Positions 54,042 through 62,078 of a stretch of DNA of 64,000 nucleotides are shown here, one piece after another. The translations under genes were made by a program, and so were the position numbers. Position 1 is the stretch's first letter; each line of letters opens with the position of its first letter. The DNA is from Glaciecola siphonariae (GTDB lineage: Bacteria > Pseudomonadota > Gammaproteobacteria > Enterobacterales > Alteromonadaceae), in contig NZ_JBHSGU010000002.1 of assembly GCF_042652645.1 (NCBI RefSeq), forward strand, positions 1,426,001-1,490,000, read 5' to 3'. The notes beneath the pieces are model-generated. The model was not told where the DNA came from. It saw nothing but the letters and a program-made list of their open reading frames with translations, and made no database searches.

Positions 54042-55103
54042 CTACAACAACCCTAAGCGCCTAACAAATCGCAAGATTTTCCATATATGCATGATAATCG
54101 CGGTGTATATGACTTGCAACACAATAAAGCCGTAAAACATGATTGTTTCTGGCACAGCATAGAGCTCAGAGAGCACCGCAACAATAGCAAATAAACTGCC
54201 TATGAATAATAAGCCTAGAAGTGACTGGAACTGCGTAAGGCCGGCGCGCATGAATATGTTATGCAAATGTTGACGATCGGCTTTGAGCATGGACTGCCCT
54301 TTTCGAGCTCGGCGAAACATAATTGCGGCCATATCCATTAACGGAAGGCCAATTAGCCAGACAGCAGTGATAGGGCGAATAGACGCTTCAGACGAGTTAG
54401 TATGTTCCACCAACAGCCACACAATGGCTAATCCAATGAACATGCTGCCAGCATCGCCCATAAAGATTTTGTTGCCCTTAAAACCTTTGATACTTAAATT
54501 AAAGGCTAAAAAAGGTACCAGCACAGCAATAATGGTTAAGGGTGCGATTAAACTCGTCGATGCGCCATTTGTCATTAAGAGCACGACAACGCTAATCAGT
54601 ACGATGATACTCATACCGCCGGCGAGCCCGTCAATGCCATCTATCATATTAAAAGCGTTGATTACCCCGACTACACATATCATGGTGAAGAAGTATCCAA
54701 GAAGCGGTAGATGAACGTCGCCAAAGCCGAATATATTTCCAAGGTTCAAGATATAATTATCGGCAATGCCTACCATGATACCAGCCACAATAAACTGGCA
54801 AATCAAGCGACCTTTCGCGCTTAAATCAAACCTATCATCTAGCATGCCAAGCAGCACTATCATTGCAGCGGCGGTGAGAAACATCGGGTTATTCTTGAAT
54901 ACTACATCGGCTGCAAGGCTGGCAAAAACCACCCCCATAAACATAGCAAAACCGCCCGTAAGCGGTACTATTTCACTGTGTTTTTTGCGATAACTTGGAA
55001 CATCCACAAGACCTAAAAAATGTGCAAGGGGAGTCATAATCACTAAGAACACTGATGTTATCAAAGCGGCAATGATAATTGGCACATATTCGAAATATGT
55101 CAT
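54042..55103 (-). CDS. wecA: WecA-like undecaprenyl-phosphate sugar-1-phosphate transferase
   Basis: Membrane enzyme that attaches a first sugar-1-phosphate (GlcNAc in WecA) to undecaprenyl phosphate. The protein has 353 residues and about 11 helices. Signatures: LLGMLDDRFDLSAKGRL (metal Asp pair), FNMIDGIDGLAGGMS, KIFMGDAGSMFIGL, and the C-terminal DRQHLHNIFMRAGLTQFQ His loop. It heads the minus-strand export operon. Donor GlcNAc-1-P is by family; a lipid-linked glycan start is likely. Confidence 0.88.
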   Translation of the reverse strand: MTYFEYVPIIIAALITSVFLVIMTPLAHFLGLVDVPSYRKKHSEIVPLTGGFAMFMGVVFASLAADVVFKNNPMFLTAAAMIVLLGMLDDRFDLSAKGRLICQFIVAGIMVGIADNYILNLGNIFGFGDVHLPLLGYFFTMICVVGVINAFNMIDGIDGLAGGMSIIVLISVVVLLMTNGASTSLIAPLTIIAVLVPFLAFNLSIKGFKGNKIFMGDAGSMFIGLAIVWLLVEHTNSSEASIRPITAVWLIGLPLMDMAAIMFRRARKGQSMLKADRQHLHNIFMRAGLTQFQSLLGLLFIGSLFAIVAVLSELYAVPETIMFYGFIVLQVIYTAIIMHIWKILRFVRRLGLL

Positions 55104-55424
55104 TAAAAATTTCAGTCCTTTTCGCGCAAACCTGCTTTTTTTAGCATTATTATTATCCGTATAAGACTAGCAGCAAATTCCGTTCCAATGTAGCTTATAC
55201 AACTAAAGGCTTGGTTTATATAGCAATTATTATTTAAATCGTAAAGTCGCTTAGTGCTATGTGTCGTTAATTCAAGACATCTGCTTGTTATATGAGCAGC
55301 GCACTTCAAATATGGTGCATATTGTCCTTCTTCTGCTTTTAACTTGCAACCCACTTATTGTTAATAGCATAATGATTTTCGGTTTAGATCACCGACTCTA
55401 CTATAATTATAAAAAAGGATTCAC
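55104..55424. other. Divergent promoter region between export operon and POT transporter gene
   Basis: 321 nt, A+T rich. A perfect TATAAT occurs at 55402-55407 on plus, but it is too near the start codon (55425) to be the sole promoter. AAGGA at 55415 is the ribosome site. No JUMPstart/ops element is seen on the export-operon side. No RNA gene or hairpin terminator is recognised. Confidence 0.45.
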
Positions 55425-56942
55425 ATGCAAACTAACAAATCCGCAGACACTCGCTTCTTCGGTCATCCGATGGGCCTTGTGACTGTATCGGTCACAGAAA
55501 TGTGGGAGCGCATGAGCTATTACGGCATGCGAGCGCTACTTGTATTATTCATGACCGCCTCGTTACAAGAAGGTGGAATGGGTTTAACCGTTGCCACCGC
55601 GGCTGCCATTTACGGCTTATACACAGGCTCTGTTTACTTTTTTGGTTTACCTGGCGGTTGGCTAGCCGACCGGCTCATTGGCAGTCAAAAAGCGGTTTGG
55701 TATGGCGGTATTATTATTATGATTGGTCATATCGTGTTGGCCATACCATCAGATTTTAGTTTTTATGTGGGCTTGATTTTTGTGGTGCTTGGCACCGGCT
55801 TATTAAAGCCAAACATCGGGGCGATGGTAGGGCAACTCTACGATCCAAAAGACGCACGCCGCGACAGCGCTTACACCATTTACTACATGGGCATTAATTT
55901 AGGCTCAATCATCGGTTATTTTGTGTGTGGTTACCTGCAGGTTAATGCAGGCTATCACTATGCGTTTGGTGCGGCAGCGGTTGGCATGGCACTGGGTTTA
56001 TTCTTATATCGCTACACTGGACATTATATTGAAGGCGTACTAGATAAACCTACCCAGCCCCTTAGCGAAAAAGGCGCTTACTACACTAAAGTCGGCATTG
56101 TTGCCTTTGCTGCCCTCGTAACGCTCATTACTGCTCTTTTGTATGGCGGTGTCATTAGTTTTGACCCCACGTTTGTTGCACAAAAAGTCGCAATTATAAT
56201 CGCCATCGTGTTTTTCTATGCCTTCGGTGTGAAATTTTTCGCAGGCGGTTTAAACACGGCTGAGAAAAAACAAATGACGGCGCTTTTTCTTATCTGTTTG
56301 GCATCTATTTGTTTTTGGGCGGGTTTTGAACAGGCCGGTTCATCGCTTAATCTTTTTGGGCGTGACTACACCGAGCGCATGGTTGGTAGCTTTGAAATTC
56401 CGCCTGCTTGGTTTCAGTCTGCAAATTCTATTTTTATTATCGCGCTTTCACCCTTCTTTGCATATCTATGGATGGCGCTTGGAAAACGGATGATTGAACC
56501 TAGCTACAGCGTAAAATGTGCGCTTGGCCTTATTATTATGGCCTCAGGGTTTATCGTCATGTTTTTTGCCGCTCAAATAGCGGCTAGCGGCCTCAAGGTA
56601 GCACCGTATTGGTTAGTAACTACCTACTTTTTGCATACGGTAGGTGAGCTTTTCCTCAGCCCAGTAGCATTGAGCGCTGTGAGCAAGCTGTCTCCAAAAC
56701 GTTTTGCAGGGCAAATGATGGGTATTTTTGTTTTAACCTATTCGATGGGCAGCATTATTGCTGGCTTATTTGCAGGACGCTTTGACCCTGAACAAGTCGA
56801 CCAAATGCCAGGGCTATACATGCAAATTGCTACCTTTAGCATCGCTATTGGCCTAGTGCTTTTGGCGCTTTCATTTATTACCGGTAAGTGGGAAAAGCTA
56901 GCGGAAGGACAAAGCTCGTCCTCGGCAGATAAACCCGTTTAG
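55425..56942 (+). CDS. POT-family proton-coupled oligopeptide transporter
   Basis: Inner-membrane di/tripeptide:H+ symporter (DtpA/DtpB-like) of 505 residues. The N-terminal TEMWERMSYYGMRALLVLFM carries the ExxER proton-coupling motif. Helices with GLYTGSVYFFGLPGGWLADR and FVVLGTGLLKPNIG are family signatures (PTR2). YTIYYMGINLGSIIGYFVCG is next. The C-terminal half has AGFEQAGSSLNLFG. Followed by a strong terminator. It is unrelated to the surface cluster by function. Confidence 0.92.
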   Translation: MQTNKSADTRFFGHPMGLVTVSVTEMWERMSYYGMRALLVLFMTASLQEGGMGLTVATAAAIYGLYTGSVYFFGLPGGWLADRLIGSQKAVWYGGIIIMIGHIVLAIPSDFSFYVGLIFVVLGTGLLKPNIGAMVGQLYDPKDARRDSAYTIYYMGINLGSIIGYFVCGYLQVNAGYHYAFGAAAVGMALGLFLYRYTGHYIEGVLDKPTQPLSEKGAYYTKVGIVAFAALVTLITALLYGGVISFDPTFVAQKVAIIIAIVFFYAFGVKFFAGGLNTAEKKQMTALFLICLASICFWAGFEQAGSSLNLFGRDYTERMVGSFEIPPAWFQSANSIFIIALSPFFAYLWMALGKRMIEPSYSVKCALGLIIMASGFIVMFFAAQIAASGLKVAPYWLVTTYFLHTVGELFLSPVALSAVSKLSPKRFAGQMMGIFVLTYSMGSIIAGLFAGRFDPEQVDQMPGLYMQIATFSIAIGLVLLALSFITGKWEKLAEGQSSSSADKPV

Positions 56943-56974
56943 CGTAGGAAAAGTGATACACGTTTTACACACAC

Positions 56975-57005
56975 AAGGGCGATTTTAATCGCCCTTATTT
57001 TTATC
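56975..57005 (+). terminator. Rho-independent terminator after POT transporter
   Basis: AAGGGCGATT and AATCGCCCTT arms, followed by a T-rich stretch (TATTTTTAT) starting about 35 nt after the stop codon. Confidence 0.85.
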
Positions 57006-57055
57006 TTCTGCGTATTGTACAATTCAATTCATAACACAATTACAAATGAGAGCGC

Positions 57056-57355
57056 GTGAAAGTTTATACCTCCACCAAGAAAATACCCGGCTTAGAAAAC
57101 ATGTCACTACCCCAGCGCATGGCTTTATTGGAGCAGGCCGCTCGTAAAATGACTGTACCTGAAAAAACGCTTCTTAACGTCCTTAAGCTATTTGTACTCA
57201 TTCCAGTATTTGTACTGTTGCTAAGAGTCGTTGAAAATTGGTGGTCGCTAGCATGGGCTGGGCTGATACTATTGCTGTATCCCCTGTTTGTGAAACCCCT
57301 TCAGTATTCAATTAGTGCTAAATACTTAGCTAAAAATAGCAAGGACGAAACATGA
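57056..57355 (+). CDS. Small two-helix membrane protein, family uncertain
   Basis: Protein of 99 residues. N-terminal soluble segment (KIPGLENMSLPQRMALLEQA) then two membrane helices (LFVLIPVFVLLLRVV and SLAWAGLILLLYPLFV). It may be a DUF6170 member, by recall only. The start is GTG with GAGAG upstream. Its stop overlaps the galE ATG (ATGA), so both are cotranslated. The function is unknown. Confidence 0.6.
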   Translation: MKVYTSTKKIPGLENMSLPQRMALLEQAARKMTVPEKTLLNVLKLFVLIPVFVLLLRVVENWWSLAWAGLILLLYPLFVKPLQYSISAKYLAKNSKDET

Positions 57356-58371
57356 AAACGATTTTAGTTACCGGCGGTAGCGGCTATATTGGAAGCCACA
57401 CGGTTTTGCAGTTATTAGAGGCCGATTATAAGGTTGTGGTGCTTGACAACTTTTCTAATTCCTCATCAGAGAGTTTGTCTCGTGTTGCTAAGCTTTGCGC
57501 CAAAAGCCCTATAATTGTTGAGGGTGATATTCGTGATAGCGATTGCCTTAATGCAGTTTTTGAGACCTACCATATCGATTCAGTTATTCATTTCGCCGGC
57601 CTAAAGGCAGTGGGTGAATCAGTCGCGAAACCTGCACTGTATTACGAGAACAACGTTTACGGCACGCTTAACCTGTGTAAGGTCATGGCGCAGCATAATG
57701 TTAAGAACCTTGTTTTTAGCTCATCGGCAACAGTATATGGTGACCCTGTAGAATTGCCCCTGCATGAGGCATTACCAACGGGCACACCCACTAATCCCTA
57801 CGGCATGTCGAAACTCATGGTTGAGCTTATGCTGACCGATTTTTACAAAGCTGACGAGGCGTGGAATATTGTTTTATTGCGATATTTTAACCCCGTTGGC
57901 GCACATCCATCTGGGCAAATAGGTGAGGATCCAAACGGCATTCCTAACAATCTGATGCCGTTTATTACGCAAGTTGCGACCGGCAAGCGTGAATATCTTA
58001 GTGTGTTTGGCGATGATTATGACACTCCAGACGGAACTGGCGTACGTGATTATATTCATGTTGAAGATTTAGCAGATGGTCACCTAAAAGCGCTACATAA
58101 AATCGATAACAACGCGGGTTTATTTGTATGTAATTTAGGCACTGGCCAAGGTTATAGCGTGTTAGAGATGGTCAGTGCTTTTGAAAAGGCCAGCGGCAAA
58201 AAAGTCCACTATCAGATCACTGAGCGCCGCCCCGGGGATGTTGCCTCATGCTATGCAAACCCTGCGCTGGCAGCAAAAGAACTTGGTTGGCAAGCGCAGC
58301 GGGGACTTGCTCAAATGTGCGAAGACTCATGGCGCTGGCAAAGTCAGAACCCTGACGGTTTCCCAAAATAA
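57352..58371 (+). CDS. galE: UDP-glucose 4-epimerase GalE
   Basis: Interconverts UDP-glucose and UDP-galactose (or the GlcNAc forms), NAD-bound. The protein has 339 residues. TGGSGYIGSHTVLQLLEA begins the Rossmann fold; FSSSATVYGDP carries catalytic Ser; NPYGMSKLMVELML has Tyr-x3-Lys. GVRDYIHVEDLADGH and NLGTGQGYSVLEMV are family blocks. It lies with the sugar-nucleotide genes of the island, and so likely feeds glycan synthesis. Confidence 0.95.
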   Translation: MKTILVTGGSGYIGSHTVLQLLEADYKVVVLDNFSNSSSESLSRVAKLCAKSPIIVEGDIRDSDCLNAVFETYHIDSVIHFAGLKAVGESVAKPALYYENNVYGTLNLCKVMAQHNVKNLVFSSSATVYGDPVELPLHEALPTGTPTNPYGMSKLMVELMLTDFYKADEAWNIVLLRYFNPVGAHPSGQIGEDPNGIPNNLMPFITQVATGKREYLSVFGDDYDTPDGTGVRDYIHVEDLADGHLKALHKIDNNAGLFVCNLGTGQGYSVLEMVSAFEKASGKKVHYQITERRPGDVASCYANPALAAKELGWQAQRGLAQMCEDSWRWQSQNPDGFPK

Positions 58372-58493
58372 GTCTGGTCACCGTTGAAGCGGTTCAACAG
58401 CAGCGATTTAAGAATAAATAAGCTCAGCTCAGGATAAGAAAAAGTGCAAGTTATTAATATTAAATTCGTACCTCAATTTTCACATCCAGTGGT

Positions 58494-58586
58494 GCTAAAA
58501 ACGTGAAGTACTAGGCGCGAAAAAGATATAACCGTCTTTCCATTGCTCGTTTTTGTAACGCTGTGGCTGTGATTCACGTTTTTAGC
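58494..58586. repeat. Inverted repeat between galE and mlaA
   Basis: GCTAAAAACGTGAA at 58494-58507 is the exact complement of 58573-58586; the spacing is 65 nt. With one mismatch the arms extend to 17 nt. The second arm overlaps a small AGCGCC/GGCGCT hairpin at 58584-58599. It may be a small non-autonomous element or a structured 3' end. No coding sequence is inside. Confidence 0.5.
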
Positions 58587-58599
58587 GCCGCCGGGCGCT
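58584..58599. terminator. Hairpin between galE and mlaA ends
   Basis: AGCGCC-GCCG-GGCGCT stem-loop in the convergent space between galE (plus) and mlaA (minus). A short T-rich stretch follows on plus (GTTTCTT). No T-run follows on the mlaA strand, so termination there is weak or absent. Confidence 0.45.
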
Positions 58600-58627
58600 G
58601 TTTCTTATCAAGGACTAAGGTTAAATA

Positions 58628-59428
58628 TTACTCCGTGCCTTCGAGAAGGGCCTCAAAGTCTGCAAAGTCGTCGGCCTCTTCCTCCAATTCTTCCTGTGTT
58701 TTTTGACCGAGCTTTCCATCACTTAATTCAAATGCACTGCGCTGAAAATATGCGTCTCTAACAAATAAATATTGGTCTAATGATCTTTCCAAATTAGCTT
58801 CCTGCTCTAATAGAGCAGCGCGAGTTTCTATTAGTCTTACTACAGCAGCACCCACGGTATACGGGTCTTCCAGCACTGTTTCAGGCCAGTAATAGCGGTC
58901 AACAAAACTACCGACAAAATTACGTACATCACTTGGACCGAATACCGGCAGCATTAAATAAGGGCCTGTACCAATACTCCATGAGCCAAGCACTTGGGTA
59001 AACTCTTCTTCTTTGCGCTCAATGCCCATGCTTTTGGCAACGTCGAATATACCTAAAATACCCACTGTACTGTTTATGACAAAACGACTCGCACTGGCGA
59101 ATGAGTCTGAAGGTTTGCCCTGTAGCAAACTATTGATAGCGGTCGCGGGCTCACCGATGTTTTCGGCAGCATTAAGCAAACCTGTTCGAATAGGCTGCGG
59201 AGTGACATACACATAGCCTTGAGTGATGGGTTTTAAAATAAACCTGTCGAGCACGTCTCGGTTAAAGTCCCATACCACTCGGTTTACGCCTTCGAAAGGG
59301 TCAGCAATGCTCTCTCGGTCTTCTTTGGCTTGATTGATTTTTACCTGCTCAATTTGCTCTCGCTGGCTTGATGTACAGCCCCCAAGCACTAGCAAGATAA
59401 GTAGTAAACTCACTCTAATATCGTTCAC
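58628..59428 (-). CDS. mlaA: MlaA (VacJ) outer-membrane lipid asymmetry lipoprotein
   Basis: Removes mislocalised phospholipids from the outer leaflet and passes them to the Mla pathway. The protein has 266 residues. Signal with lipobox LGGC (Cys near residue 18). DPFEGVNRVVWDFNRDVLD is the MlaA signature, VTPQPIRTGLLNAAENIGEP and NSTVGILGIFDVAKSMG follow, and the loop with GTGPYLMLPVFGPSDVRN is conserved. The start is GTG 59428, overlapping ccmI by 4 nt; a GTG 15 nt later is an alternative. The acidic C-terminal tail (EELEEEADDFADFE) is longer than in E. coli. Confidence 0.92.
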   Translation of the reverse strand: MNDIRVSLLLILLVLGGCTSSQREQIEQVKINQAKEDRESIADPFEGVNRVVWDFNRDVLDRFILKPITQGYVYVTPQPIRTGLLNAAENIGEPATAINSLLQGKPSDSFASASRFVINSTVGILGIFDVAKSMGIERKEEEFTQVLGSWSIGTGPYLMLPVFGPSDVRNFVGSFVDRYYWPETVLEDPYTVGAAVVRLIETRAALLEQEANLERSLDQYLFVRDAYFQRSAFELSDGKLGQKTQEELEEEADDFADFEALLEGTE

Positions 59429-60777
59429 ATTAGTTCCTTATTAATTTGAATTTGGCGCGTTTGCACCTGTCCCTTTATCAGCGTTATGCTGTCTATCTCA
59501 CCTTGCAACTCACCCTGACTGGGCATCACGTCTGCATCGGCCGACACACGCGCTACAATCCTGACCGTATCGGCACTGCTTAGCGTCATACCCGGCATCA
59601 TGGCATCGTTATCGCTCAATTCAACCCTTATCGGAAAGCCGTTCAATGGCAATCGTTTTACCGCGAGCGGCATACGAGACTCAGCTTGAGCATTTTGAGC
59701 AAACACAATCAAAAATCCAGCACTAGGAAGTTTTGAGCGCAGCGAATCGGCCAAACTTATCTCTACAGAGACGCCGGTCTGTTCGTCGCCACTATTCGCT
59801 TGGTCACCGTATGCGTTATCACTACTTGATGGGGCAGCAGCATTAGCCGATTGCATCTCGTTGTCAGCACTACTTGCGGGCAACGATGTACCAGTAATTC
59901 TTTCTCTAGATACGCCAATATTTACCAACTGGGCTACCAACGACTGATAAAAATTACTGCTCGGGGAAAGCTCATTGCTGATCATCAAGAAATTCTGGGC
60001 AGCCAGTTCAGCTTCGCCCAATTGGGTCGCAACCACAGTTAAGAGTAGTCGATAATCTCTATTGTTTGGTGAAAGTGTAAGAAGATATTGCACCTGACGC
60101 TTGGCATTTTGTAGCGTATCTTCCGTACCGCTTGCCATGAGTGCCTGTGCATATCTTTCTCGAAGTTCCTCGTTTCGAGGGTCTAGATCCAACGCCTTTT
60201 CGAAGGCCGCCACTGACTCTTCCATACGCCCAATGGCCATTTGAACTTGCCCTAGGAGGCGCCATCCCTCAACATCTTCGGGAGTCTTGCGCAAGCGCTC
60301 GCGAATTACCAAAGCAAAGTTTGCATAGTCGTTTGGAGTGACTTGGGCGCCATTTTGCCCTTGAATACGTGCAGTCAGGTCTGCAGCTTGCGTTTGTGCC
60401 GCTATGTATTCTTCTAGACCATCCAACTGATTGGCGCTGTGATATACCCACACGCCAACTAAAACAGCGGGTAGCGTGAGCGTGGCCAAAACTAGCCAGT
60501 TTATCTTACTGCCGGCGGCATCGTCGATGCTCATATCAGCGACATCGTACGTTTCTTCTACGAGCGCTAACTTCAATTCACGAACGGCACTTAATTTATC
60601 TTTTTCAGAGATCAGTCCCTCTTCTACTTCTCGCTCTAGTTCGGCAATGCGTTGTTTAACCACATTGGCGTTAGTCAGTTGCAGTCGGTTACGCTTGGCT
60701 TTGCGAAGCAGAGGGATAAATACAAATAACAAAGACAGCATTATGAGCACTGCGCCATATATATAAAATTGCGTCAC
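59425..60777 (-). CDS. ccmI: Cytochrome c biogenesis protein CcmI
   Basis: Apocytochrome c chaperone of the Ccm system I. The protein has 450 residues. It has two N-terminal membrane helices (FYIYGAVLIMLSLLFVFIPL and KINWLVLATLTLPAVLVGVW) with a cytoplasmic coiled loop between. Periplasmic TPR region (about 150-275, VEGWRLLGQVQMAIGRMEES) binds apocytochrome. The C-terminal beta domain includes SLADSLRSKLPSAGFLIVFA. It starts with GTG immediately after the ccmH stop. Ends overlapping mlaA. Confidence 0.9.
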   Translation of the reverse strand: MTQFYIYGAVLIMLSLLFVFIPLLRKAKRNRLQLTNANVVKQRIAELEREVEEGLISEKDKLSAVRELKLALVEETYDVADMSIDDAAGSKINWLVLATLTLPAVLVGVWVYHSANQLDGLEEYIAAQTQAADLTARIQGQNGAQVTPNDYANFALVIRERLRKTPEDVEGWRLLGQVQMAIGRMEESVAAFEKALDLDPRNEELRERYAQALMASGTEDTLQNAKRQVQYLLTLSPNNRDYRLLLTVVATQLGEAELAAQNFLMISNELSPSSNFYQSLVAQLVNIGVSRERITGTSLPASSADNEMQSANAAAPSSSDNAYGDQANSGDEQTGVSVEISLADSLRSKLPSAGFLIVFAQNAQAESRMPLAVKRLPLNGFPIRVELSDNDAMMPGMTLSSADTVRIVARVSADADVMPSQGELQGEIDSITLIKGQVQTRQIQINKELM

Positions 60778-61407
60778 TTAATCATCCTTTAAGAGCTTGT
60801 CTGCGCGCGCGAGTCGAGCTTCAACATCCACATCATCAACGACTTTACGTCTGCGAATAAACACCACCAACATCACTAATGCAAATATCACTGGCGCAAG
60901 CCACAACCACATAGTGACAGCATTTACCGGAGGCTGGTAGTGTACAAAATCGCCATAGCGCTGTTTCATCCAGCCCACAACTTCTTGCTCACCTTTCCCT
61001 TCCTGCATCAATTGATACACTTTACGACGCATATCGTGCGCAATAGGCGCATCTGAGTCAGCAATATTTTGGTTTTGGCACTTCGGACAGCGTAGCTCTT
61101 CGGTCAGTTTTAAAAAGGTTTTTCGCTGCGCTGCGTCTGAAAACGCGTAGTTTTCTGCATAGTCTTGAGTGATGGCTTTCGCCTCAAACTGAGCCTTGCT
61201 TATGGTGCTAGACTTCGCCGCTTGCGTTGCTTCGCCATTGGCGCCTTGCTTGGGTTCGTTATCTTGTGCATTAGCCTTAGTGACACCGATCACTAAGGTA
61301 AGTACTAGCAAAGCAGAGACAACAAAAGCGCGCTGGACGGATGTTAAAAAGCCCATGCGTCCTGCAATGCCAGCGCTATCACTTTGCATGATATTATATG
61401 TCCTCAT
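60778..61407 (-). CDS. ccmH: Cytochrome c biogenesis thioreductase CcmH
   Basis: Periplasm-facing thioredox protein that reduces apocytochrome cysteines. 209 residues. Signal peptide or N-terminal helix ends KANAQ. The LRCxxC motif is ELRCPKCQNQNIADSDAPIA. GWMKQRYGDFVHYQPP follows. C-terminal anchor LWLAPVIFALVMLVVFIRRR. An extra Gln/Ala-rich stretch lies between signal and motif. Overlaps ccmG by 4 nt (ATGA). Confidence 0.93.
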   Translation of the reverse strand: MRTYNIMQSDSAGIAGRMGFLTSVQRAFVVSALLVLTLVIGVTKANAQDNEPKQGANGEATQAAKSSTISKAQFEAKAITQDYAENYAFSDAAQRKTFLKLTEELRCPKCQNQNIADSDAPIAHDMRRKVYQLMQEGKGEQEVVGWMKQRYGDFVHYQPPVNAVTMWLWLAPVIFALVMLVVFIRRRKVVDDVDVEARLARADKLLKDD

Positions 61408-62078
61408 TGCGCTGCGCTCTCGATAGAAGCAAATGCTGAACCGTTGGCATGATGAAGCGAAGTATTAACCTGTGCGCCGCTCGCACCCTTAGTTTCTTCG
61501 TTGTTAGGCAATAGCTCATCCATTACTGGCTTGAATTTATTACGCCACACCCGCTCATTTACATCGCCTAAATGATGCACGCGTATTATCCCGTTTTGGT
61601 CAACTAAAAATGTCTCTGGTGCGCCTGTCACGCCCAAGTCGAGTGACGTGTCTCGATATACATCAAAAATATTGAATTGATATGGGTTTCCATAGCGATT
61701 TAGTGTTTCTATCACTTCGCTGCGTACTCTGGTAAGCGTTTTTGTTCCAAAATCTGGGTCGATATCTTGGTCGTAGTACAAACCAACAAACCTGACCCCT
61801 TGATTGCGTAACTCTGTTAAATAAGGCAGTTCAATCGCGCAGGTGACGCACCACACTCCCCACACATTGATAAGGGTAACTTGGCCGTCAAAAATGGAGT
61901 TGTCGTAAACACGCGTTTCGTCCATTAAATCGGGCAATTCAAATGCGGGAAAGGGTTTTGCTATCACCTCAGACTCACGCTCCATTGGGTCTGAAAACAA
62001 GCCTTTAAACAAAAACACGCAAAGCCCTAGAAATAAAACCAGAGGAAGCAAAAACCAAATAAGTCGTTTCATGCTCAT
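61404..62078 (-). CDS. ccmG: Thiol:disulfide interchange protein DsbE/CcmG
   Basis: Membrane-anchored thioredoxin-like reductant for cytochrome c maturation. 224 residues. N-terminal helix (LIWFLLPLVLFLGLCVFLF), then VTLINVWGVWCVTCAIELPYL with the redox CVTC pair, then GAPETFLVDQNGIIR, the cis-Pro region. The C-terminal tail beyond 190 is longer than usual. Overlaps ccmF by 4 nt. Confidence 0.93.
   Translation of the reverse strand: MSMKRLIWFLLPLVLFLGLCVFLFKGLFSDPMERESEVIAKPFPAFELPDLMDETRVYDNSIFDGQVTLINVWGVWCVTCAIELPYLTELRNQGVRFVGLYYDQDIDPDFGTKTLTRVRSEVIETLNRYGNPYQFNIFDVYRDTSLDLGVTGAPETFLVDQNGIIRVHHLGDVNERVWRNKFKPVMDELLPNNEETKGASGAQVNTSLHHANGSAFASIESAAQ

Noticed and set aside
54283..54714. 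143-codon frame antisense to the WecA-like gene
   Set aside because: Opposite strand of a conserved membrane protein; hydrophobic pattern is a reflection of that gene.
55104..55424. JUMPstart/ops (RfaH) element for the export operon
   Set aside because: No GGCGGTAG-like core seen on the appropriate strand.
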